22,826 nt of DNA from JAHRVQ01 sp046290215 (GCA_046290215.1 JBKAGC010000028.1:1-22826), one strand, 5' to 3'. Numbered from the stretch's first letter, positions 1-7,984 are shown. Program-made: numbers and translations. The notes: generated by a model not told the origin, from the letters alone.

Positions 1-1017
1 TTCAAAGGTGCCGGCAATTTCCCCGGCAGAGGTATAGGCGCTCACCGATGACACCAACTGCTGATCGTACACCAGTCGCTTGTAGAGCCTTGAACTCTTA
101 CCGCTACTTAGCACTGCTGCCACCAGATCCAGGTAGGTCGTATCCATTGTGCTGTTGCCTTCTATGTTCCACGACTTCAGCATCATGGTTTCAGAAACAC
201 GATCGTAGCTGATTTCTTTTTGGCTGCCGGTTAGCTTGTTCACCCACTGCTCATGTCTTGTCAGTGGCGGACCTGATTCGATGCTACCGAAGTAGTGCTC
301 GACCTTCTGTTTGACCTCGGCGGTATTTACATCCCCGGCGATCACCAGCACGGTGTTGTTGGCGCCATAGTACTGTTTAAACCAGGCATGGACATCTTCC
401 AGGGTTGCAGCCTCGAGATCTTCCATGGAGCCAATGGTCGTCCAGGAATAGGGGTGCTCGTAAGGGTAGATGCTGCTGTACTGAATTTCGCCGGCTTTAC
501 CGTAAGGTGAGTTTTCTCGTTGGCGTTTCTCGTTTTTTACAACGTCACGTTGTTCATCTAGCTTGTCCTGGCTGATGGCACCAAGCAGATTGCCCATGCG
601 ATCAGACTCTAACCATAATATGCTATCCAGAGCATTCTTTGGCACGTTCTGAAAATAGTTAGTGCGATCTTTGTTGGTGGTACCGTTAACCGTGGTTGCC
701 CCAAGTCGCTCGGTGGCCTGGAAGTAGTCATCATCGAAATTTTCGCTGCCGTTAAACATCAGATGTTCAAATAGGTGGGCAAATCCGGTCTTACCTCGCA
801 CCTCATCTTTGGAGCCCACGTGGTACCAGATGTTAACCGCAACAATCGGCGCCTTATGATCCTCATGGACGATTAAGGTTAAACCGTTATCCAACTTAAA
901 AACCTCGTGGGGAATATCCACATCAAGGTCGAAGGGATCTTCGGCCGCATGGCTAATGCCTGCTAGAAAGCACACGGCTAAGTTGAGCAAAATTCGCTGG
1001 GGGAGAAATTTCAACAT
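1..1017 (-). CDS. M16 family zinc metallopeptidase, secreted (3' end beyond window)
   Basis: Translating the minus strand from the ATG at 1017 gives an open frame of 339 codons to the window edge, so the C-terminus is missing. The first ~24 residues form a signal peptide (hydrophobic ILLNLAVCFLAGI, then SHA before AED), so the enzyme is exported. The inverted zinc site of M16 peptidases is present as H81-L-F-E-H85 in GFAHLFEHLMFNGS. The expected downstream glutamate ligand is probably E163 in VVKNEKRQREN. The conserved GTTNKDRTNYF and WLESDRMG blocks follow. The family degrades peptides in the periplasm or outside the cell. I cannot tell whether this is a one-domain (~450 aa) or two-domain (~900 aa) member. 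It lies 90 nt downstream of the SYLF-domain gene on the same strand and may be co-transcribed. The Shine-Dalgarno sequence is weak. Confidence 0.93.
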   Translation of the reverse strand, partial: MLKFLPQRILLNLAVCFLAGISHAAEDPFDLDVDIPHEVFKLDNGLTLIVHEDHKAPIVAVNIWYHVGSKDEVRGKTGFAHLFEHLMFNGSENFDDDYFQATERLGATTVNGTTNKDRTNYFQNVPKNALDSILWLESDRMGNLLGAISQDKLDEQRDVVKNEKRQRENSPYGKAGEIQYSSIYPYEHPYSWTTIGSMEDLEAATLEDVHAWFKQYYGANNTVLVIAGDVNTAEVKQKVEHYFGSIESGPPLTRHEQWVNKLTGSQKEISYDRVSETMMLKSWNIEGNSTMDTTYLDLVAAVLSSGKSSRLYKRLVYDQQLVSSVSAYTSAGEIAGTFE

Positions 1018-1076
1018 CTGATATCTCAAACTAGGGTTAGTGAACGCAGATAGCATAAAGACTAAGGGAGTTACAT

Positions 1077-1105
1077 CGAAATAGGTTTAGCGGAAAGGTA
1101 TTTCG
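1077..1105. promoter_or_regulatory. 7-bp inverted repeat between the SYLF gene and the M16 gene
   Basis: CGAAATA at 1077-1083 pairs with TATTTCG at 1099-1105 across a 15-nt loop, 2 nt past the stop codon of the SYLF-domain gene. No T-run follows on the minus strand, so it is not a classic intrinsic terminator. It could mark a processing or attenuation site between the two genes, or be chance. Confidence 0.25.
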
Positions 1106-1107
1106 GT

Positions 1108-1662
1108 TCAATTGAGCTTTTTTGAGCGCCAGTACTTGGTGCCTTGTAACGTTGCCTGCAAGGCCAAACCAGCCTCAGTTAACTGGTACAAAGACACGCC
1201 ATTGACCACTGTGGCAGATAAACTGGCCTCATCACCCTTGTCGCCTGATTTTGCGGCGGCGTCAGCCTGGCCAGAGAAATCCCAGCCGTACTCGATAAAG
1301 TTAGTCATGGCATCGCGGTTGTGGAAGACAAAGACACCGCGAAAGTCTTTTACGCCAAGTCCAATACCAAGGCCAGCGGACCCCATGTTCATATAAGTGT
1401 TCTCACCAGTGCGGTTATTGTGGACCACGCCCTGGCCACCGCCTGCCGAGAACAGCACCAGGTTGACGCCAATATTTGAGAATACCGCGTAGCCTGCGGC
1501 GTTTTTTACTTCATCACGGGTAGAGGGCTTTTCCCGGTACAATCGCTCTAACACGGTTTCGCTCATGTCGAGAATTTTCTGTCGCTTACTAGCGACGTCG
1601 GCGCTGGCAGAGGGTGCCAAGAAAGCCCAGATCAGGGTGAGGCTGAGAAGACTTTTGTACAT
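1108..1662 (-). CDS. SYLF (Ysc84/YSC84-type) lipid-binding domain protein, secreted
   Basis: A 184-residue protein with a cleavable-looking signal peptide (residues 1-21, ending in PSASA before DVASKRQ). The rest matches the SYLF/Ysc84 domain: residues 38-60 with NAAGYAVFSNIGVN, the glycine-rich SAGGGQGVV, then MGSAGLGIGLGVKDFRGVFVF and a C-terminal GVSLYQLTEAGLALQATLQGTKYW. Bacterial members are exported proteins of uncertain role. The eukaryotic domain binds phosphoinositides. GGAA lies 8 nt before the ATG and supports the start. It is divergent from the alpha/beta hydrolase at 1782 and upstream of the M16 peptidase. The domain call is firm; the physiological role is unknown. Confidence 0.88.
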   Translation of the reverse strand: MYKSLLSLTLIWAFLAPSASADVASKRQKILDMSETVLERLYREKPSTRDEVKNAAGYAVFSNIGVNLVLFSAGGGQGVVHNNRTGENTYMNMGSAGLGIGLGVKDFRGVFVFHNRDAMTNFIEYGWDFSGQADAAAKSGDKGDEASLSATVVNGVSLYQLTEAGLALQATLQGTKYWRSKKLN

Positions 1663-1746
1663 AAATAGATTCCGCTGATTATCGATTGGATGAAAGCGAC
1701 TAGCGCGATGACTATGATAACTTAGGCGCTATTGAAATGTTGCTGA

Positions 1747-1764
1747 GGTCTTAAAACTAAGACC
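1747..1764. promoter_or_regulatory. Perfect 7-bp inverted repeat just upstream of the alpha/beta hydrolase gene
   Basis: GGTCTTA at 1747-1753 and TAAGACC at 1758-1764 are perfect inverted repeats with a 4-nt loop (AAAC). They end 6 nt before the AAGGA Shine-Dalgarno at 1771-1775. The position fits a 5'-UTR hairpin or a repressor site for the hydrolase gene. No regulator is identified. Confidence 0.4.
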
Positions 1765-1781
1765 CAGAATAAGGAATTAGG

Positions 1782-2678
1782 TTGCAAAGAATTTACCTGC
1801 AAGGCGCAAACGCCAGGCTATCTGCGGTCTCCCTGGGTGACCCGACAAATCCAGCAGTGGTTGCAGTGCATGGTTTGCGCGATCACGCCCTGGGGCTGTA
1901 TGAACTGCTTGAGCCGTTAGCCGAGCATTATTATGTGGTGGCGTTAGATCTGCGCGGCCACGGTCATAGCGACAAGACCCACACCTATACCATGATTCAG
2001 TTTATGGCAGATCTGAAAGCGCTATTTGATCATTTTGCTTTTGAGCACGCGCGTCTTATTGGCCATAGTCTTGGAGGGCATATTGCCATGCGCTTTGCGG
2101 CCACTTATCCAGAGCGAGTGTCGCAGCTCGTGCTCCTGGATGGTATGGGTCCGCCGGGTAATCCTGATGGCGTCAGTGTGATTGATGTTCAGGCAAGACT
2201 TAAAGAAGGCATTCAGACGGTACTGGCAATTACCGGTCAGCGGCGCGCCATTTCTAATGCCGCTGAAGCTAAAGCCAGACTGCAAAAGAATAATCCATTG
2301 ATGAGCGAAGCGTTAGCCGAGCTGATTGTTAGTGAGGGGGTTGAGCCCCATCCAGACGGCGGCGTGATGTGGCGCTGGGAAAGTGCTGTGAATATGATCT
2401 GGCAAACCTTTTCCCACCATGAAACCGAGGCGTTAATTCCTTTAATTGAATCCCCTGTGCTGATCTTAACCGGAGACCGGGGACTGGATTACTGGGTCGC
2501 GATGCGACCGCAGCAGAGCGACGAGAGTTTTTATGAAGCAGAGCTGCTGCGGCGTGAAGCTTTATTTAACAGCGGTCGCCATGTGGTGATTGAGAATGCA
2601 GGGCATATGCTGCATTACGACCAGCCCCTCGCAGTGTACAACGAGGTGGCTGGTTTTTTCACTGCTGCCGCGTCTTAA
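1782..2678 (+). CDS. Alpha/beta hydrolase
   Basis: A 298-residue alpha/beta-hydrolase with the full set of landmarks: oxyanion-hole VHGLRD (29-34), DLRGHGHS (56-63), nucleophile elbow GHSLGG with Ser96, probable acid Asp232 in LTGDRGLDYW, and catalytic His275 in AGHMLHYDQP. The fold family covers esterases, lipases, C-C hydrolases and epoxide or halide hydrolases, so the substrate cannot be read from this. The start is TTG, chosen because AAGGA lies 6 nt upstream (1771-1775) and the residues from there fit the family's N-terminus. No signal peptide is visible, so it is probably cytoplasmic. Its TAA overlaps, tail to tail, the stop of the RND permease gene. A hairpin sits just before its ribosome-binding site. 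Confidence 0.9.
   Translation: MQRIYLQGANARLSAVSLGDPTNPAVVAVHGLRDHALGLYELLEPLAEHYYVVALDLRGHGHSDKTHTYTMIQFMADLKALFDHFAFEHARLIGHSLGGHIAMRFAATYPERVSQLVLLDGMGPPGNPDGVSVIDVQARLKEGIQTVLAITGQRRAISNAAEAKARLQKNNPLMSEALAELIVSEGVEPHPDGGVMWRWESAVNMIWQTFSHHETEALIPLIESPVLILTGDRGLDYWVAMRPQQSDESFYEAELLRREALFNSGRHVVIENAGHMLHYDQPLAVYNEVAGFFTAAAS
2675..2678. other. TTAA: overlapping stop codons of two convergent genes
   Basis: The palindrome TTAA provides the TAA of the plus-strand alpha/beta hydrolase (2676-2678) and the TAA of the minus-strand RND permease (2675-2677). There is no intergenic space for a terminator, so each transcript must run into the other gene. Confidence 0.9.
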
Positions 2679-5600
2679 CGGTAGTTGCCTTCCGTTAACG
2701 TGGGAATGCCATCATCGCTGCTGTTCTGGCGAATCATCGCCGGGTCAACCGAGGTATCCAAACCCCAGAAGTGCAGCCAATCCTCCAGCATCAGGTAAAG
2801 GCTCGGTACCAGAAACAAGGTAATGGCGGTTGCAAACAAGACACCAAAGGCGAGAGAAATCGCCATAGGGATGAACATAAAGGTTTCTGGATCCTGGTTG
2901 GTCATAAGTGGGATTAATCCGACGAAGGTAGTCACAGATGTCAGGATAATCGGCCTGAATCGCGCCACGCCGGCAGTAGTGACAGCTTCGAACACCGGGA
3001 TACCAATTCGCCGTTGCCGGTTGATGTAATCCACCATGACGAGCGAGGCATTCACCACTACGCCGGAGAGGGCAATAATCCCCAGGAGTGAGAAGAAAAT
3101 CAGATTCCAACCCATAATAAAATGACCAACAATCGCGCCCACAGCACCGAAAGGAATCACACTCATGATTACCAGTGGCTGGGTGTAGCTCTTCAAAGGA
3201 ATTGCTAGTAAGGCAAAAATAATCAGCAGGGATAAGGGAATGGTCCGCGCCATACTGGCGGTGGCTTCCGTACGTTGCTCCTGTTCGCCGCCGAGGGAAT
3301 AAACAACGCCAGGATAATCTGAATTCATACAAGGATTATCACGATTACCGAAACTGGAACCTCGTTGACAAATTGAGCGTTGAATTGCACCCATAACTTC
3401 TTCTGGAGTTACGATGGAGCGATTAATATCGCCTACAACTTCCACCACTCGCTGTTGGTCCTGGCGTTCAATGGATGAATAGCCGTTACCATAGGTGATC
3501 TCGGCAACAGACATAAACGGCACCTCGACGCCATCGTTGGTGCGGATTCGCATATCTTCAAGGTTGCCTAGAGAGCGGCGCTCTTCTTCCGGATAGCGCA
3601 CCATCACCCTGACGTCATCAGAGTCTCTTTGGATACGTTGGGCTTCTTCGCCGTAAAATGCCTGGCGTACCTGGCGGGCAAGGTCATTTAAGGTGAGTCC
3701 CAGGGGTTTAGCGCTCTCGCGAATGTCGAGTTTGACTTCCTGTTTACCAGCCCGGAAAGAATCAGATAAATCCAATACACCTGGATAGCGCGCGAGTTCT
3801 TCGCGCAAGCTTGCTGCCACCAGGCGCAGTTCTTCCACATCACGACCTTTCAGTTTGATCAGTAGCGGTTGTCCAGCGCTAAAAGAACTGGCGTCAAATT
3901 GTAGTTCCACGGCATCTGGAATTGGCCCAACACTGTCGCGCCAGCGTTCAGCAATTTCATTGGCACTGAGACCCTGGCGCTGCTGAATCGGCACCAGTTC
4001 CAAAACTACCTCAGCCTTATGACTGCCACCGGCACCACGGCTGGGCGGCCCATTGCTGCGGGCGGCGTTGGAGCCAATGGAGGCGAGAATATGGCGGAAG
4101 GCGGTTTCACCGTCAGTGTTACCCAGTTCCTGATCGATTTCAGCGGCAATACGGTGTGCGGCGGACTCAATCTGGTTAGCAGCAGCAATGGTTTCCTCAA
4201 CGTTGATACCTTCCGGCATGGTTAAGGTGGCGTAGATTCGGTCTCCTTCCACGGCGGGGAAGAACTGGAAGATCACCCGACCACTGGCAATCAGGGCAAT
4301 GGCTAAAATAAGCACGGCAGTGCCCACGGCCCAGGTGACCCAGCGCCATTCCAGTGTTTTTATCAAGAAGGGTTGATAGACGTTTTTCGCAAAGTCGGTG
4401 AGGGCATTGGCGAACACGCTCTGAAACTGAATCCATTTCTTGACGAATGTTGAATCCGCAAACATGTAACCCTCAGTTTTGCGGTGCGCCAGGTGTGCCG
4501 GCAAGATCAATTGCGATTCGAGAATACTAAACACCAGGCAAATCACCACCACCCAGCCAATCACAGAGAAAAACTCGCCCATGCGACTGCCCATAAGCAA
4601 AATGGGTAGAAACGCAGCCACGGTGGTTAAAACACCGAAAATTACCGGCACGCTCACCTCGAAGGTGCCATTGATGGCTGCCTCGCGATGATTCCGGTCG
4701 GTGGCTTCATGGCTAAATACCCGTTCGCCCACCACAATGGCGTCGTCCACAACAATACCTAACACCAGGATAAAGGCGAGCACCGTGAGTGACGAGATGT
4801 TGATGCCGAATACGGGGAACGCCCACAGTGCACCCAACACCGCGATGGGGATACCGGCGGCAACCCACATGGCTACCTTAAACCGCAGGAACAAGGTGAG
4901 GATGAGCAGTACCAGGGCAAGACCGGCATAGGCATTGCCGGTCAGGGCATCAATACGGCGATTGAGCGCCACCGATTCGTCAATCCACACGGTTAACTCT
5001 AAACCCTCGGGTAGGGTTGGCTTGATACGTTCGATATAGCGCTTCACCGCATCCGCAGAACTGATGGTGTCTTCATCGCCCACCCGGTACACCGTAATCA
5101 TCATGGCCGGGTCACCATTAAATGAAGCGCTAAGAAAACCTTCCTCAAAACCGTCTTTGATTGTGGCGATTTCACCCAGTGTTATATTGCTGCCGTCCGG
5201 GCGAGTTAACACCACAATATCGCGGTATTCATCGCCACTATAGGCCTGGCCTTTACTGCGCAGGAGAATCTCACCACCCTCGGTACGAATCGACCCGCCG
5301 GGTAAATCAAGGCTTGCAGAGCGAATCGCAGTGGCCACAGACGATAAGGTTAAGTTGTACTGGCGCAGGGTGTTCTCTGATACCTCGATGGAGATTTCAT
5401 AGGGTCTGGCATAGTTAACCGCCACCTGGGAAATACCTTCCAGTGCAGAAATTTCGTCGCGAATCTTATCCGCGTTGATGCGCAGCGTTTTCTCGTCTGT
5501 GTTACCAGAAAGCGCCACCATGATGGTTTGGCCGTTGAACGCCAGGGCGGAAATAATGGGCTTTTCCGTTTCTCTGGGGAAGGTGGAAATGCCATCCACC

Positions 5601-5935
5601 TTACTTTTGATTTCGTTCAAGGCTTTACTATCGTCAGCGTCTGACTCCAATTCAAGGATGACTGTGCAAGCACCTTCATTGGCGAATGACTGCATGCGAT
5701 CAATACCCTGGACACCTTCCACGGCTTCTTCGATGCGGATACAAACTGCTTGTTCAACTTCCTCAGGGGCAGCGCCCAGATAGGGCACGGTCACTTGCAC
5801 CACGCCCGGTTCAATACTGGGGAACTCTTCCCTATGCATGGTGCCAAGGCTAATGGCACCACCGACGAGGAAAATCAGCATTAACAAGTTTGCGGCAACG
5901 GGGTTATCAACGAACCAACTGATCATTTTTTCCAT
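2675..5935 (-). CDS. RND-family efflux permease (AcrB-like, inner membrane)
   Basis: A 1086-residue proton-driven efflux pump subunit, near the usual length of hydrophobe/amphiphile RND permeases (~1030-1090). The N-terminal membrane helix is at residues ~11-33, followed by a first periplasmic porter region. A helix cluster at ~337-480 contains LGIVVDDAIVVGER with the proton-relay pair Asp397-Asp398. A second periplasmic region and a C-terminal helix cluster follow. The TM10 stretch reads GVVVNASLVMVDYIN, so the Lys that sits before the conserved Asn in AcrB is Val here. As far as I recall, that is a trait of a large RND subgroup rather than damage. The gene starts 5 nt after the membrane fusion protein stop, in a regulator-MFP-RND operon. 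No outer-membrane TolC-type gene is nearby. Substrate unknown. Confidence 0.96.
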   Translation of the reverse strand: MEKMISWFVDNPVAANLLMLIFLVGGAISLGTMHREEFPSIEPGVVQVTVPYLGAAPEEVEQAVCIRIEEAVEGVQGIDRMQSFANEGACTVILELESDADDSKALNEIKSKVDGISTFPRETEKPIISALAFNGQTIMVALSGNTDEKTLRINADKIRDEISALEGISQVAVNYARPYEISIEVSENTLRQYNLTLSSVATAIRSASLDLPGGSIRTEGGEILLRSKGQAYSGDEYRDIVVLTRPDGSNITLGEIATIKDGFEEGFLSASFNGDPAMMITVYRVGDEDTISSADAVKRYIERIKPTLPEGLELTVWIDESVALNRRIDALTGNAYAGLALVLLILTLFLRFKVAMWVAAGIPIAVLGALWAFPVFGINISSLTVLAFILVLGIVVDDAIVVGERVFSHEATDRNHREAAINGTFEVSVPVIFGVLTTVAAFLPILLMGSRMGEFFSVIGWVVVICLVFSILESQLILPAHLAHRKTEGYMFADSTFVKKWIQFQSVFANALTDFAKNVYQPFLIKTLEWRWVTWAVGTAVLILAIALIASGRVIFQFFPAVEGDRIYATLTMPEGINVEETIAAANQIESAAHRIAAEIDQELGNTDGETAFRHILASIGSNAARSNGPPSRGAGGSHKAEVVLELVPIQQRQGLSANEIAERWRDSVGPIPDAVELQFDASSFSAGQPLLIKLKGRDVEELRLVAASLREELARYPGVLDLSDSFRAGKQEVKLDIRESAKPLGLTLNDLARQVRQAFYGEEAQRIQRDSDDVRVMVRYPEEERRSLGNLEDMRIRTNDGVEVPFMSVAEITYGNGYSSIERQDQQRVVEVVGDINRSIVTPEEVMGAIQRSICQRGSSFGNRDNPCMNSDYPGVVYSLGGEQEQRTEATASMARTIPLSLLIIFALLAIPLKSYTQPLVIMSVIPFGAVGAIVGHFIMGWNLIFFSLLGIIALSGVVVNASLVMVDYINRQRRIGIPVFEAVTTAGVARFRPIILTSVTTFVGLIPLMTNQDPETFMFIPMAISLAFGVLFATAITLFLVPSLYLMLEDWLHFWGLDTSVDPAMIRQNSSDDGIPTLTEGNYR

Positions 5936-5940
5936 GATGC

Positions 5941-6963
5941 TTATCCGTTACCGTTTTGTGGCAGTGGACTTACGCGCATGCCATCGATCACTGTCTGAAT
6001 CGGCGAGAGGTTGACAAGTTCGCCGGCATTGATGCCATCTTGAATCACCACATTGTCGCGTTCAAAACGCAGTAGTTCGATATTGCGGTAACGTAAACGG
6101 TTGTCGGCATCCACCACCAATACCTGGCTCTGGTTGCGCAGAGCAGCGCGAGGCAACACCACCACGTCATTGGCCATCCGCCCGGAAATGGTTGCATTGA
6201 CGAATAGGCCCACGGGGAGGGAAGGTTGCTCGCCGGGCAGGTTTTTATTTTCTTCAACGCGTACCACCGCCTGCACCATGCGGGTTCGGGTATCGATCTC
6301 TGCCTCGGTGCGCACGAGTTTACCTTGCCACTCGTAGTATTGGCCGCCATAGTGAGTGGACAGCGTGACCGGTGCTTGATACTGCTCCGGCAACTCGCCG
6401 CGAACGCCAAGGGGCAAATCTAAGAAAGCCAATTGGCTGTCGGCAATGGGTACTCGCACCTCAACAGAATCGGCAGCATAAATGGTCGCAATGGCTGTGC
6501 CGCGGCTAGCGAATTGGCCTACATCGACGTTCTTGCTGCGAACCAGGCCAGAATAGGGTGCTTTGATCTCGGTGCGTAAAAGATCGCGTTCCGCCTGGCT
6601 CACGGCAACGCGCGCCTCGGTTCTGGCAGCCTCGGAAACTCGTTTTGCTCGCACCGCACTTTCCAGAGAAGCCTGGCTGGTGAGGTTTTGTTTCACGAGC
6701 TTTTCCAGGCGCTCCATTTCAAACCGGGCATGCTCGGCCTCGGCCTCGGCGCGGGCCAAAGAAGCCCGGCTACGTTCCAGGGTTGCGCGTAAGTCTCGAG
6801 CGTCGAGTTTTAGCAATACCTCGCCGGCTTCAAAATAGCCGCCGGGTACCAGATTTGGCGACATCCATTCCACCCGGCCGGACACCTCAGGAATCAGTGC
6901 GCTCTCTGTGCGTGGTGTGACCGTGCCTTGTGAACGTACCTGAAGGCGGACATCTTTTACCAC
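5941..6963 (-). CDS. RND membrane fusion protein (HlyD/AcrA family); main body, 5' end frameshifted
   Basis: The periplasmic adaptor that couples the RND permease to an outer-membrane channel. The sequence shows the split barrel-sandwich/lipoyl half-motif (EVSGRVEWMSPNLVPGGYFEAGEVLLKLD), an alpha-hairpin rich in Ala, Arg and Glu (DLRATLERSRASLARAEAEAE onward), the second lipoyl half (IKAPYSGLVRSKNVDVGQF), and beta-barrel and membrane-proximal regions (VVVLPRAALRNQSQVLVVD). The frame is open from the GTG at 6963, but this start gives no signal sequence and has no good ribosome-binding site. Family-like residues (GNPTGTAIRVQEAV) continue upstream in frame. The missing signal-anchor is in another frame at 7100-7003. 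One extra base near 7000-7002 would join them into a normal 386-residue protein. As written, the gene is either broken or the sequence has a 1-base error. The stop lies 5 nt before the RND start. Confidence 0.88.
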   Translation of the reverse strand: MVKDVRLQVRSQGTVTPRTESALIPEVSGRVEWMSPNLVPGGYFEAGEVLLKLDARDLRATLERSRASLARAEAEAEHARFEMERLEKLVKQNLTSQASLESAVRAKRVSEAARTEARVAVSQAERDLLRTEIKAPYSGLVRSKNVDVGQFASRGTAIATIYAADSVEVRVPIADSQLAFLDLPLGVRGELPEQYQAPVTLSTHYGGQYYEWQGKLVRTEAEIDTRTRMVQAVVRVEENKNLPGEQPSLPVGLFVNATISGRMANDVVVLPRAALRNQSQVLVVDADNRLRYRNIELLRFERDNVVIQDGINAGELVNLSPIQTVIDGMRVSPLPQNGNG

Positions 6964-7100
6964 CGCTTCTTGTACACGAATGGCAGTACCTGTCGGGTTC
7001 CCTGTTCTGGCGACGGGGCGGTGGCAAGTAAACCGTAGGCCATCAAGATGGCTGCGAACAATACGGCGACGGTCATTAGACCTTTGACAATATTACTCAT
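6957..7100 (-). pseudogene. Out-of-frame 5' fragment of the RND membrane fusion protein (signal-anchor)
   Basis: From the ATG at 7100 the minus strand encodes MSNIVKGLMTVAVLFAAILM followed by AYGLLATAPSPEQG. This is a typical N-terminal membrane anchor of RND fusion proteins (hydrophobic residues ~8-26). The frame then leaves the family pattern and stops after 47 residues at 6957-6959. The ATG overlaps the regulator's TGA in an ATGA arrangement, a standard coupling junction, which supports it as the true start. The distance from 7100 to the downstream frame at 6963 is 137 nt, one short of a multiple of 3. The CCC at 7000-7002 (GGG on the coding strand) is the best spot for the lost base: a fourth G gives PSPEQGNPTGTAIRV. 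Confidence 0.75.
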
Positions 7101-7849
7101 AATGAAGGGCTCGATGTGGCCTCTAGGGCAGGTTGAAGGGCGAGTTGAAGATAGCGGTTTAGCAATTCAAAGTGCTCGATGATGGCACCGGCGGCTTCCT
7201 GGCCATCACGGGCCTGAATAGCATTGTTTAGTCTTTGCAAAACTGCCTGACGTTTTACTGTGTCCACTTGAAATTCTACGGGTGGGCGGGATTGCGCGCG
7301 ATTCAGCAATTGAGTTTCAAGCCCGTTAAGAATCAGACGGAGTACCAAATTATTGCTGACCCGGGTAAACAGCGTACCGAGTTCCCGCCAGCGTTGACTT
7401 TGATACTCGGAATCGTTGCTATGGTCGAGAATGTCGGCTGAGATAGCCTGCATTTCGTGTAACTGTTCATCGGAGGCTCTGGCCATGGCGGTTCTAGCTG
7501 CCATGGATAACAGCGCACCGAGTACCTCGAGCAAATGTTTAGCCATCACCGGGTCAGGGGCTTCCTGTAAATCCACAATGGGGCCAAGCACCGCCAGACT
7601 GGCTTCCTCTACTGGCACAACGCGCACTCCCCCAGGGGTAATACAAGCAATACCAAGCTGTTCGAGTTTCTTCAGGGATTCTCTGACAGCACCGCGATTT
7701 GCCTCAAATCGAGCCGCGAGATCCCGCTCTGAGGGCATCCTCTCTCCGGGCCGGTACTGGCCGGTGAGGATCTCATCGCGCAGGATTGCCGTGATCTCCT
7801 CGGCTTTAGTTTTTGGTTCGGTGGTAGAACCCGGTGTGGAATTAGACAT
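7097..7849 (-). CDS. GntR-family transcriptional regulator, FadR/FCD subfamily
   Basis: A 250-residue regulator. Residues ~15-80 form the GntR winged helix-turn-helix (AEEITAILRDEILTGQYRPG, then MPSERDLAARFEANRGAVRESLKKLEQLG and the wing TPGGVRVVP). Residues ~95-235 form an all-helical FCD-type effector domain (HLLEVLGALLSMAARTAM and later AIIEHFELLNRYLQLAL). Family members bind organic acids, sugar acids or acyl-CoA and recognise TGGT-N3-ACCA-type palindromes. Three such sites lie in the gap just upstream of this gene, so autoregulation is likely. Its TGA overlaps the proper ATG of the fusion-protein gene, so it leads the efflux operon. It is divergent from aceK, which shares the operator region. 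The effector is not identifiable. No strong Shine-Dalgarno precedes the ATG. Confidence 0.93.
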   Translation of the reverse strand: MSNSTPGSTTEPKTKAEEITAILRDEILTGQYRPGERMPSERDLAARFEANRGAVRESLKKLEQLGIACITPGGVRVVPVEEASLAVLGPIVDLQEAPDPVMAKHLLEVLGALLSMAARTAMARASDEQLHEMQAISADILDHSNDSEYQSQRWRELGTLFTRVSNNLVLRLILNGLETQLLNRAQSRPPVEFQVDTVKRQAVLQRLNNAIQARDGQEAAGAIIEHFELLNRYLQLALQPALEATSSPSL

Positions 7850-7935
7850 CGAAGCCGCGCAGAATGGGTCAGTTGAAGGGACAACCGGAGTGCCCGCGGG
7901 CAGTTTCGGTCAGTTCGCTTTCGGTGCGTTTGTTT

Positions 7936-7974
7936 TGGTTAGACCATATTGGTCATACCAAATTGGACAGACCG
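7936..7974. promoter_or_regulatory. Three tandem FadR-type operators, 14-bp period
   Basis: Three 11-bp palindromic units sit at exact 14-bp spacing: TGGTTAGACCA (7936-7946), TGGTCATACCA (7950-7960) and the weaker TGGACAGACCG (7964-7974). The spacers are TAT and AAT. The first two are perfect TGGT-N3-ACCA sites, matching the consensus class bound by FadR-like GntR regulators. The array lies between the divergent FCD-regulator gene and aceK, 23-87 bp from the two starts, where it could cover both promoters. The sites are seen directly; the identity of the protein bound is inferred from the adjacent gene. Confidence 0.82.
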
Positions 7975-7984
7975 AATTATAGTC

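Noticed and set aside
2745..3332. A 195-codon minus-strand open frame inside the RND permease gene
   Set aside because: It lies in an alternative frame of the same strand as the permease. Its residues show no family pattern, while the permease frame is continuous and fully conserved.
4500..4930. Plus-strand open frames in the middle of the RND permease gene
   Set aside because: They are low-complexity Thr/Ser/Arg/Asn-rich shadows of hydrophobic helices on the opposite strand, without a domain or start signal.
6964..7003. The GTG at 6963 as the real start of the membrane fusion protein
   Set aside because: Family-like residues continue upstream in frame, no good Shine-Dalgarno precedes it, and the expected signal-anchor lies in another frame from an ATG coupled to the regulator's stop.
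7416..7982. A 188-codon plus-strand open frame opposite the GntR/FCD regulator gene
   Set aside because: It is antisense to a clear FCD regulator, is Ser/Arg-rich with no recognisable domain, and runs across the operator array. It is a shadow of the real gene.
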